Assembly: GCA_029570835.1 (NCBI GenBank)
Contig: JAKPTX010000246.1
Coordinates: 1-32,342 of the forward strand
Origin: Bacteroidota bacterium
Lineage (GTDB): Bacteria > Bacteroidota > Bacteroidia > Bacteroidales > WCHB1-69
Length of the DNA stretch: 32,342 nt
Reading direction: 5' to 3'
Shown here: piece after piece, positions 21,764-29,033 of the stretch
How positions within the stretch are numbered: position 1 is the first letter of the stretch
Layout: every line of letters begins with the position of its first letter
Notes under the pieces: generated by a model
What the model saw: only the letters and a program-made list of their open reading frames with translations
Databases searched by the model: none
Told to the model about the DNA's origin: nothing
Position numbers and translations under genes: made by a program

Positions 21764-23900
21764 TCGTCATCTCTTCAAACAAATAGGAAGCGCCGGCATA
21801 CTTGTCGATCAAAAACATGATATAGCGCATATCGATGCAGATCGTCCTGTGGATTCTCTTGTTGTAGAAATAATCGCCCCCGAGCGCTTCTTTATTCACG
21901 TCAATTGCAATTCCTATCATATTTCCTGATGCATCCAGCACGGCTGCACCCGGAGCCTGATGCGCATAATCGGCATTAGTAATAAAAGAGATTGGAAGTT
22001 CTCCGTCATACTCATAGCTGGAGAAATCCTGTTCATACAGTAGCGTCTTGAGTTCTTCGGGGAAAGGATATTGTTTCGCATCAAGTTCTCCTTTCAGTCT
22101 GTATAAAAATCCTACATGATTTGTTGAACAGTGGTAAGTTACCGCGTCAGCCGGTTTATATCCTTCTATATTTCCGTAGGAAACTCGTAAGGATTGATTT
22201 GCATCGCTGTAAAACCGATCAATAGTTCCTCTTGTACTTTGATGTTGTACAAAAGCATAATCTCTCTGAAGCGGAATCAATGCATGTTCAAGAGAATCTA
22301 TATGAGGTTTGCTCATCATAATCAATTTTGTTAACTCTTCATAATATCGAATCAACGGATCCCGGTGATAGATAGCTGTTTTAGGACGCTTGAGATACTT
22401 TTTTAGATCCTCTTCACTGGAAAAGATTGAACTTTCTACTATTGCTTTAGCATAATCAGCGTTGTTGTTATTATAATACTTCGCGACAAAAGGTTTAATT
22501 TTAGGTCGGTACTGTTCCGGTAATTGATCAAAAAGGGATAACATTGCCTGAATCAACTTGATTTCAACCTCTTTGTGAACAAAGGGAACACGAGCTCTAT
22601 ACTGCTGTAAAATTTCCTCAATCTCAGCATCGGTTCTGCTGCCCGGAGTACAATCAGGAATATAGTAAGGCATCATCAACATAGTAGAGCTTTGGAGTAT
22701 AATATTCGCATACCAATATGTTTTGACCAAATCAGGATTTTGTTTTTTAAAAAGAGTATCTAAATCTGACATTAGGGTATGATAGGAATCATAACGATCA
22801 TCATCGGCAAAGACCCACCTCTTCATATTTTCCTCACGTTCTAAAACCTCATCAATAATATCGAGTGCGGTGAGATTCGACAATTCTTGTTGTGTCTCAA
22901 AGTATTGATTATACAAATTTTGGAAAAAACGCACCTGATTGTACGGCTCATTAATCATTTGTGCGATATCTTTCTTTATGACCGGAATGATAGGCTCAAT
23001 GGCTTCCATTTTGGCTCTACCTTCAACCTTCACTCTATACAACATCTCGTATGAACTGATTGACCTTTTAGATTGCTTAGGATATCCCCATATCATAGTG
23101 AATGCCTCCTCGCCTCCTCCCTGAATAGAGATGGGAACCGCATATTGAGGTTCGTAAGGGATATTGCTCTCATCATAGTGATTGGGATTTCCAAGGGAAT
23201 CTGTATAAATTCTAAATAACGCAAAATTCGCATTATAACGTGGCCAGGAGTGAGGTTCTAAAACAGCACCCTGAGTTGCAACCGATGAGTTCACTACGCC
23301 CACCAAACGAAGATCCGTAAATCGTTTGTAGCATGTTAAATGATACTGATTCCCGTAGTTAACAGGCTTGATTTCAATGGAATCCGAATAAACAGAGCGA
23401 TATTTCTCGTATAATCTCTGAATTTTTCTCTCTATCAATTCAGTCCGTTTATACTCAGGAATTTTCTCCGGAATAGCTCCCAATACCTCATCGGTAATAT
23501 CGATTGCTTCCACCAATAAGGTTACATACAAGTGGGGACAGGGAATCTCTTCTTCTTTACGAATAGCAAAGTAACCCTCTTTGAGATAGTTCTTTTCCCC
23601 TTGTGATAATAGTGTCAGGTAGGGATAAGCTGTTTGATATGAGATTAAAAGGAGTCCCTGCTCTGAAATGATCGTTCCTGTACCCTCTCCGTTCCCAATC
23701 TGCACAATGGCATCCTTGATGGAATGTTGTTCTGATGAATAGAGTTGATCCAGAGAGAGTTCCAATCCGGCCCGCCTCATCTCATTGTAAATAATCTCCT
23801 TGATTTTCCAGGGATACCAAAGTCCCTCATGTGGATCTGCCGCAGAACAGATTATCAAAGAAAAACTAAAAAAAAGAAGAAACAAGAACTTATTTCTCAT
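21753..23900 (-). CDS. S46 (DPP7/DPP11)-like protein with all three catalytic residues replaced
   Basis: 715 aa, full family length, uninterrupted, with a signal peptide (FLFLLFFSFSLIICSA). The start ADPHEGLWYPWKI matches the S46 N-terminus, where active members read EGMW. The C-terminal end IHRTICIDMRYIMFLIDKYA matches the family end. The active site is gone. The family His motif TNHHCGY is ISYQTAY here (Q89 for the catalytic His). WPRHTGDF is WPRYNANF (N225 for Asp). GNSGSP is QAPGAA (P650 for Ser). Active family members release dipeptides from peptides in the periplasm. This one should be non-catalytic, a binding or scaffolding protein. The start codon overlaps the stop of the upstream S8 protease gene (TAATG), suggesting translational coupling. 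Residue correspondence is by eye. Confidence 0.88.
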   Translation of the reverse strand: MRNKFLFLLFFSFSLIICSAADPHEGLWYPWKIKEIIYNEMRRAGLELSLDQLYSSEQHSIKDAIVQIGNGEGTGTIISEQGLLLISYQTAYPYLTLLSQGEKNYLKEGYFAIRKEEEIPCPHLYVTLLVEAIDITDEVLGAIPEKIPEYKRTELIERKIQRLYEKYRSVYSDSIEIKPVNYGNQYHLTCYKRFTDLRLVGVVNSSVATQGAVLEPHSWPRYNANFALFRIYTDSLGNPNHYDESNIPYEPQYAVPISIQGGGEEAFTMIWGYPKQSKRSISSYEMLYRVKVEGRAKMEAIEPIIPVIKKDIAQMINEPYNQVRFFQNLYNQYFETQQELSNLTALDIIDEVLEREENMKRWVFADDDRYDSYHTLMSDLDTLFKKQNPDLVKTYWYANIILQSSTMLMMPYYIPDCTPGSRTDAEIEEILQQYRARVPFVHKEVEIKLIQAMLSLFDQLPEQYRPKIKPFVAKYYNNNNADYAKAIVESSIFSSEEDLKKYLKRPKTAIYHRDPLIRYYEELTKLIMMSKPHIDSLEHALIPLQRDYAFVQHQSTRGTIDRFYSDANQSLRVSYGNIEGYKPADAVTYHCSTNHVGFLYRLKGELDAKQYPFPEELKTLLYEQDFSSYEYDGELPISFITNADYAHQAPGAAVLDASGNMIGIAIDVNKEALGGDYFYNKRIHRTICIDMRYIMFLIDKYAGASYLFEEMTIIQ

Positions 23901-25537
23901 TATCTTTTAATCAACTTAATGGTTTCCGTATGACTTCCAATGGTCACTCTTGCCAAATAAATACCTGATGGAAAATCCGTTAAGGAAATAGACAGTGAAG
24001 GATCTTCGGATCTCCAGCTTCCCAAATTTCTTCCGGTATAATCAAACAGTGTAACACTCATATTTTCCCCAAGAGATGAATAGAAAGTAATTTGATCCGC
24101 AACCGGATTAGGATATGCTGAAACAACAGTCTCCTGCGGATAGGTGAAAATAGAGACACTATTGTCTAAAAAGGCTTGATAAAAGTCGGGAATTCCATAT
24201 CCGAAATAAATATTCGGATTATTATACAGATGGCTTGCTTCACGAACTACTTGCATCAACTCCGTAGAGCTTAGGTGTGGTAGTGCTTGCCATAAACAAG
24301 CTGATAACCCGGCGATTACCGGACCGGAAAAGCTGGTTCCACTCCCTTGCATTATATCTCCATTTTCAGTCACATGCCAGGTATCCCATCCCACTGAAGT
24401 AATATCCGGTTTTACTCTTCCATCTGCACTCGGACCATAAGAGGAGAAGGGTGCAATGATAGAGTCTTTATTCATAGCTCCTACTGAAAGCACATCTATT
24501 GCATCAGCAGGACGGCCAATAAAACCCCATTCGGACCATCCCTCATTGCCTGCACTGATTACCACAACGATTCCTTTTTCTCCCGCAATCGTTGCAGCCT
24601 GAGAGGATACTCCCGTTACTCCATCATTATCTTGCGGAGTTAGATCTCCTTGTGGAAAATCAGGAAAAGTAGTATAACCTAACGAAGAGTTGATCACATC
24701 GGCTCCTAAACTATCTGCCATTTCAGCAGCAGCAACCCAAAAATCCTCTTCAATCAACTGTTCACAATAAGGAATTTCAGAACGAATAAAGAAGTAATTG
24801 GCTTCAGGTGCTGTTCCTATCAGTTCCCCATCGATGTTCGATGCCATAATAGAAGTTACAGAGGTTCCATGAGAATGTCCGGTATAAACAGAAGTCAGAT
24901 TGGGTACAAAATCATAAGTTCCCCATATTTGTCCATTCTGATACAACGGCTGAAAATAAGAGATGGTATTAAAATTGTTCCATCCGGCATCAAATACGGC
25001 AATCAACATCCCTTCCCCACGAAAACCCTCGTCATGGAGTAAATCTCCTCTATGAGCGGCAATCTGTTCAATACTGTTTCCATAATCTAAATTACGCCAT
25101 GAATTAGTACTTTTCTGATCCAATATTTCATCTTGAGATTGCTCCTCTTTAGCCGGAGGATTCAATTCCCAATTTGCAACAGGTACCAAATATTGCACTC
25201 CCCCTAAATTTTGAATTCCGGGAAGATGCGCAGGATTAGGGCAATAGATCACCACAGTATTCAGCCATTTTGAGGTTGCCAATACCCGAATATCAGGATC
25301 AAATGCTTTAATCTGATTGATATAAGATGGGTTAACCGGCAAATCCTGAATCGTTATCGGAATATTGAAACGGGTTCGTTTTGCAATTGCCCGTGGCGAC
25401 AAAAACTCCTCCGGATGATCCGTAGAGAAAGGAGAGTTGTTTTTATTGCTCAGGTAAACACGATAACAGTTGGCATTTTGCGCCCAACTCCATCCTATCA
25501 AACTCAGGATGATTCCTAAAAAGATTAGCTTTTTCAT
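23900..25537 (-). CDS. Subtilisin-family (S8) peptidase with T9SS type A tail
   Basis: 545 aa. The signal peptide is residues 1-19. A propeptide-like region follows (20-150). The S8 catalytic triad is present: D183 (AVFDAGW), H223 (HSHGTS) and S402 (GTSFSGP), with the oxyanion Asn in SAGNEG (about N331). The last 75 residues form a T9SS type A sorting domain (AYPNPVADQITF to FPSGIYLARVTIGSHTETIKLIKR). It is expected to act on the cell surface or be released. It starts 11 bp after ychF in a minus-strand operon that begins with a nifU-like gene. It overlaps the next gene, for a dead S46 protein. A joint role in extracellular protein processing is likely but not shown. Confidence 0.93.
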   Translation of the reverse strand: MKKLIFLGIILSLIGWSWAQNANCYRVYLSNKNNSPFSTDHPEEFLSPRAIAKRTRFNIPITIQDLPVNPSYINQIKAFDPDIRVLATSKWLNTVVIYCPNPAHLPGIQNLGGVQYLVPVANWELNPPAKEEQSQDEILDQKSTNSWRNLDYGNSIEQIAAHRGDLLHDEGFRGEGMLIAVFDAGWNNFNTISYFQPLYQNGQIWGTYDFVPNLTSVYTGHSHGTSVTSIMASNIDGELIGTAPEANYFFIRSEIPYCEQLIEEDFWVAAAEMADSLGADVINSSLGYTTFPDFPQGDLTPQDNDGVTGVSSQAATIAGEKGIVVVISAGNEGWSEWGFIGRPADAIDVLSVGAMNKDSIIAPFSSYGPSADGRVKPDITSVGWDTWHVTENGDIMQGSGTSFSGPVIAGLSACLWQALPHLSSTELMQVVREASHLYNNPNIYFGYGIPDFYQAFLDNSVSIFTYPQETVVSAYPNPVADQITFYSSLGENMSVTLFDYTGRNLGSWRSEDPSLSISLTDFPSGIYLARVTIGSHTETIKLIKR

Positions 25538-25548
25538 TCTTAATCAGA

Positions 25549-26646
25549 TTATACATTAAATCGAATATGGAGAATATCTCCATCTTTTACTTCGTAATTT
25601 TTTCCTTCTACAGACAGTTTTCCTGCTTCTTTACACTTCAATTCCGATCCCAAACTCACCAAATCATCATACTTGATCACTTCAGCACGAATAAAACCTC
25701 TTTCCAGGTCTGAGTGAATCACACCTGCAGCCTGCGGTGCCAGCATTCCTTTTCGGATTGTCCAGGCACGATTCTCTTTTCCACCTACCGTAAAGAAGGA
25801 GATCAAATTGAGCAGTTTGTACGCAGCACGGATCACTTTTCTTACACCGGCTTCTTTCAATCCAACATCTTCCAAAAACAGAGCTCTCTCCTCTTCATCG
25901 TCCAGTTCGGCAATCTCCGATTCAATTTTACCTGCAATCACCAGCATATCGGAAGCATGATCCTTTAAATATTCCTTTACTTGTTCAACATATTGATTTC
26001 CTTCCACTGCATCCTCATCATTCACATTACAAACGAACAGTTGCGGTTTTTCAGTCAAAAGCAAAAGATCCGCTACCACTTCCCGTTCTTCCGGGGTTAC
26101 TTCCAAAGTACGCACATTTTGAAAATCTGCAATATGTGCTTTATACTTCTGTAACACTTCATAATCTCTTTTGGCATTGCGTTCTCCTGCTTTCATTGCC
26201 TTTTCCACTTTGAGCATCTTTCTTTCAATCTGCTCCAAATCTTTCACTTGCAGTTCGAAATCAATAATTTCTATATCTCTAACCGGATCAATTGAACCCT
26301 CTACGTGGGGTAATCCGGGATTTTCAAAGCAGCGGAGGACGTGAATCAGTGCATCACAAAGTCTCACATCAGCCAAAAAGCTGTTTCCGATACCTTCTCC
26401 ATGAGAAGCACCTTTTGCTAAACCGGGGATATCCACAATATCCATAGTGGCATACACCAACTTTTCCGCTTTAATAAACGTGTTGATATGCTCCAGTCTG
26501 GAATCCGGAACATTACACACTCCGATATTCGATTTCGCTGTACTAAACGCAAAATCGGTTACTGCTGCTTTGGTATTGGATATACAATTAAACAACGTGG
26601 TTTTCCCACTATTGGTTAATCCAATAATTCCACATTTTAAACCCAT
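25549..26646 (-). CDS. ychF: Obg-family ATPase YchF
   Basis: 365 aa. The P-loop GLTNSGKTTLFN (9-20) fits YchF, though the usual proline-asparagine-valine is threonine-asparagine-serine here. DIVDIPGLAKGASHGEGIGN (about 71-90) is the switch II region. The specificity motif is NVND in place of NKxD, as expected for this ATP-binding branch. The C-terminal TGS domain is present (SFFTVGGKENRAWTIRKG to VKDGDILHIRFNV). A conserved cytoplasmic protein linked to ribosomes and oxidative stress. Second gene of the operon, 10 bp after the NifU-like gene. Confidence 0.95.
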   Translation of the reverse strand: MGLKCGIIGLTNSGKTTLFNCISNTKAAVTDFAFSTAKSNIGVCNVPDSRLEHINTFIKAEKLVYATMDIVDIPGLAKGASHGEGIGNSFLADVRLCDALIHVLRCFENPGLPHVEGSIDPVRDIEIIDFELQVKDLEQIERKMLKVEKAMKAGERNAKRDYEVLQKYKAHIADFQNVRTLEVTPEEREVVADLLLLTEKPQLFVCNVNDEDAVEGNQYVEQVKEYLKDHASDMLVIAGKIESEIAELDDEEERALFLEDVGLKEAGVRKVIRAAYKLLNLISFFTVGGKENRAWTIRKGMLAPQAAGVIHSDLERGFIRAEVIKYDDLVSLGSELKCKEAGKLSVEGKNYEVKDGDILHIRFNV

Positions 26647-26656
26647 ATTTTTAAAA

Positions 26657-26905
26657 TTAGAATCCTAAACTATCATCCTCAACGCGAACAATCTCAGGAA
26701 TATATTTTTTTATTGTTGCCTCAACCCCACTTTTGAGTGTTACTTTAGCATGAGGACAAGTTCCGCAAGCCCCTTGAAGTCTCACTTTCACTACATTATC
26801 AGGAGTTAAATCAACAAAAGCAATATCGCCCCCATCTTGTTGTAAAAAAGGACGAAGTTGATCTATAATATCAATAACACGATCTCTTAAAGTTACATTT
26901 TCCAT
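26657..26905 (-). CDS. NifU C-terminal-domain iron-sulfur scaffold protein
   Basis: 82 aa from the ATG at 26905. The domain starts LRDRVIDIIDQLRPFLQQDGGD and holds the cluster-binding motif GACGTCPHAKVTLK (CxxC). This is the stand-alone NifU-like (Nfu) domain that carries a [4Fe-4S] cluster for delivery to target enzymes. A longer version from TTG at 26935 is rejected because that TTG lies in the -7 box. First gene of the operon with ychF, the S8 protease and the S46-like gene. Confidence 0.92.
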   Translation of the reverse strand: MENVTLRDRVIDIIDQLRPFLQQDGGDIAFVDLTPDNVVKVRLQGACGTCPHAKVTLKSGVEATIKKYIPEIVRVEDDSLGF

Positions 26906-26932
26906 TATTCTACTATTTAACAAATCAATCGG

Positions 26933-26940
26933 CAAAGATA
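26933..26940 (-). promoter_or_regulatory. -7 box of the nifU-ychF-S8-S46 operon
   Basis: The minus strand reads TATCTTTG. Predicted transcription start is near 26926, about 21 nt before the ATG. It appears to be the only promoter for the four genes, since the gaps between them are 10 bp, 11 bp and an overlap. Confidence 0.6.
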
Positions 26941-26953
26941 TAAAAAATCTTTT

Positions 26954-26984
26954 GAAGGCGGAAGGCGGAGGGCGGAAGGCGGAA
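26954..26984 (+). repeat. GAAGGCG heptamer array
   Basis: Units GAAGGCG, GAAGGCG, GAGGGCG, GAAGGCG, then GAAT. It is identical in unit order to the array at 610-640. It lies just upstream of the nifU promoter. Confidence 0.92.
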
Positions 26985-26997
26985 TCAACATTGTACT

Positions 26998-27025
26998 GTA
27001 GAGACGCAAAGCATTGCGTCTTTAC
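26998..27025. repeat. Dispersed hairpin repeat with GAGACGCAA arms
   Basis: GTAGAGACGCAA and TTGCGTCTTTAC flank a 4-nt loop; the 12-bp stem has one mismatch (a G-U pair in one orientation). GAGACGC hairpins of this look are widespread in bacterial intergenic DNA, including in cyanobacteria and Bacteroidota. Confidence 0.75.
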
Positions 27026-27048
27026 GGCATGTCTTACTTCTTATTTAT

Positions 27049-27320
27049 TATTTCTTCTTCTTTTTGAAATAAAAATAAAAGGGGGCAGATCATATCTAAC
27101 TTTTTAGCTATTTCATTTCCCCACTCGAAAAATTATACCATTTAGGACATGTGTGATCAATTACGAATTACGAATTACGTTTTACAAGGTAGAAGGTAGA
27201 AGATAGAAGATAAAAGGTTCACTCGGGGTGCGACTTCAAGTTATAAACCGAATAGTGAGTTACATGAGTAGTAGTCGCGCCCCGAGTAGCCCAATTTAAA
27301 AACTTTCGACTTTCGACTTT
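27049..27320 (+). repeat. Composite dispersed element, copy 1
   Basis: Most of the 495-bp gene-free region 26906-27400 is this element. Order: T/C-rich lead, GGGGGCAG (27081-27088), 30-nt spacer, CCCCAC (27119-27124), GAATTAC units (27158-27178), GAAGGTA/GAAGATA units (27187-27217), a 67-nt hairpin (27221-27287), then GAAAGTC units read on the minus strand (27304-27320). The same order, inverted, is at 31930-32195. There is no ORF in it. It may be a non-autonomous mobile repeat or a structured RNA. Confidence 0.9.
27221..27287 (+). other. 67-nt conserved hairpin in the composite element (copy 1)
   Basis: ACTCGGGGTGCGACT (27221-27235) pairs with AGTCGCGCCCCGAGT (27273-27287): 15 bp with one T/G position that is a U-G pair in RNA of this strand. 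Copy 2 has the same asymmetry. The loop is 37 nt and differs from copy 2 at a handful of positions, mostly transitions. Confidence 0.85.
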
Positions 27321-27366
27321 ATTTAATCCTAAAATCTTTTAATCCCACAAATCCTAGTTTTTTTTG

Positions 27367-27374
27367 TATTTTTG
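27367..27374 (+). promoter_or_regulatory. -7 box for udk
   Basis: TATTTTTG matches TAnnTTTG. Predicted transcription start is near 27381, about 20 nt before the ATG. Confidence 0.55.
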
Positions 27375-27400
27375 TAGCTTGAATTCAAAACAGCACGGTT

Positions 27401-28018
27401 ATGTATATTATTGGTATTGCCGGTGGATCCGGATCGGGAAAGACATCTGTAGTGAAACAAGTAGTTCAGGCACTCCCTTCTGAACGGGTTAGAGTGATAT
27501 CTCAAGACTCCTACTATTGTGACAATGGACACCTGACCCAAGAGGAGCGGGAGCAGATCAACTTTGACCATCCCTCCTCCATTGAGTTCTCCCTTTTGGT
27601 GGAACATATCAAACAACTCAAAGATAATAAGCCGATTGAGATGCCAACTTATTCCTACATCACCTGTGCCAGAGGCAAAGAAACCATTCACGTTGAGCCC
27701 GGAGAAGTGATTATCGTAGAAGGAATCCTCATCTTTACTTGTCCTGAATTGTGCGAACTATTAGATCTCAAAGTGTTTGTTGACACGGAAGCTGATGATC
27801 GCATCATCCGCATCATTCAGAGAGATGTCAATGAAAGGGGACGCGGTTTGGATAAATCGATCCGCCATTATGAAACCTACGTTAAACCGATGCATGAGAT
27901 GTTTATCGAACCGACCAAACGGTTGGCGGACATCATCATCCCTGTTGGAGGACACAATCTGAAAGGAATCGATATCCTCACTTCCAAAATCAAACAAACC
28001 TTAAATATAACCGATTAG
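27401..28018 (+). CDS. udk: Uridine kinase
   Basis: 205 aa, the normal length. The P-loop GGSGSGKTS (8-16) is followed by VISQDSYYCDNG (about 34-45), NFDHPSSIEF (about 55-64) and MPTYSYITCAR (about 80-90). IVEGILIF (about 108-115) and the lid region RDVNERGRGLDKSIRHYETYVKPMHEMFI are also standard. It phosphorylates uridine and cytidine in pyrimidine salvage. Its last four bases overlap the end of the convergent tatD gene. It lies between the two inverted composite elements. Confidence 0.93.
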   Translation: MYIIGIAGGSGSGKTSVVKQVVQALPSERVRVISQDSYYCDNGHLTQEEREQINFDHPSSIEFSLLVEHIKQLKDNKPIEMPTYSYITCARGKETIHVEPGEVIIVEGILIFTCPELCELLDLKVFVDTEADDRIIRIIQRDVNERGRGLDKSIRHYETYVKPMHEMFIEPTKRLADIIIPVGGHNLKGIDILTSKIKQTLNITD

Positions 28019-28788
28019 GGTAGCTTGTAAAAAACTGCTTTCGCATTCTTTCTCGTAATCCGTGCTACCTCTTCGAGAGTTAGACCGGAAATTTCTGCTA
28101 TTTTTTCTGCGATCAGTGGAATATAGGCACTCTCATTCCTCTTTCCCCGATACGGCATCGGAGCTAAAAAAGGAGCATCCGTTTCCAGCACAATATGTTC
28201 TACTCCAATCTCTTTGACAATCTCCTGTAATCTGCTGTTCTTAAAAGTAACAGGACCGGCAATTCCCAACAGAAAACCATGATCTATAGCCCAGCGCGCT
28301 TCCTGAATCCCCCCTGAAAAGCAGTGTAAAACTCCTGAAAAAGAGTCCCAGCGATATCTTTTTAAAATAGCGATAGCCTCATTATACGCATCTCTGATAT
28401 GAATCGAAAAGGGTAGATTCAAATCACGCCCCCACCCAAGTTGTTGTTGAAATGCAATCTTTTGCTCCTCAATAAAGGTTGTGTCGTGATACAAATCCAG
28501 ACCAATCTCCCCAACGGCAATCATCCGGGGATCCTCCAGGTAGCGCTCCATCACCTCCAGTTGCTCCCGATAATCCTTTTTTACCTCTGTCGGATGCAGT
28601 CCAATCATGGGAAACAGGTTATCCGGATACTTTTCCACTGCATTGAGTAAGTGAGGTATTGTATCCGCTGCCACACAAGGTAACAGAATTGTATCGACAT
28701 GAGCTGCTATAGCGCGTTGCACAACTTGATCAAACTGCTCGGGATAATATTCAGCATATAAGTGACTATGAGTATCTATAAATTTCAT
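28015..28788 (-). CDS. tatD: TatD-family metal-dependent hydrolase
   Basis: 257 aa. The metal ligands are where expected: DTHSHLY (5-11, H7 and H9), GEIGLDLYHD (E about 93), SIHIRDA (H about 129), HCFSGG (H about 155) and ETDAPFL (D about 204). The family is a single-domain TIM-barrel nuclease of the YcfH/YabD/TatD type, acting on DNA or RNA 3' ends. Convergent with udk. A -7 box lies 27 bp upstream of its ATG. Confidence 0.92.
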   Translation of the reverse strand: MKFIDTHSHLYAEYYPEQFDQVVQRAIAAHVDTILLPCVAADTIPHLLNAVEKYPDNLFPMIGLHPTEVKKDYREQLEVMERYLEDPRMIAVGEIGLDLYHDTTFIEEQKIAFQQQLGWGRDLNLPFSIHIRDAYNEAIAILKRYRWDSFSGVLHCFSGGIQEARWAIDHGFLLGIAGPVTFKNSRLQEIVKEIGVEHIVLETDAPFLAPMPYRGKRNESAYIPLIAEKIAEISGLTLEEVARITRKNAKAVFYKLP

Positions 28789-28814
28789 TTTAATATAAAT
28801 AAAATTGGGGGGTG

Positions 28815-28822
28815 CAAAGATA
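28815..28822 (-). promoter_or_regulatory. -7 box for tatD
   Basis: The minus strand reads TATCTTTG. Predicted transcription start is near 28808, about 20 nt before the ATG. Confidence 0.55.
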
Positions 28823-28951
28823 GAGCCTTTTTTTCAATTCTACCCTCTCAATCTATCAATTTTTCCTTTTAGAAAATGACAATAAATGCAGAAAATCTGT
28901 CATTTTATGCTTTTTTTCAAATAATTTGTGTTGAATAGGCAACTTATTTAG

Positions 28952-28959
28952 TATTTTTG
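28952..28959 (+). promoter_or_regulatory. -7 box for the T9SS type B protein
   Basis: TATTTTTG matches TAnnTTTG. Predicted transcription start is near 28966. The first ATG (28974) would be only 8 nt downstream, while the preferred ATG (29034) is 68 nt downstream. A 17-bp direct repeat with a 21-bp period (28979-29016) lies between them. Confidence 0.55.
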
Positions 28960-29033
28960 CATCTTATTATATAATGAAAATTACATTTTTTAATCAAGAA
29001 ATTACATTTTTTAATCGAAAAAACACAAATATC

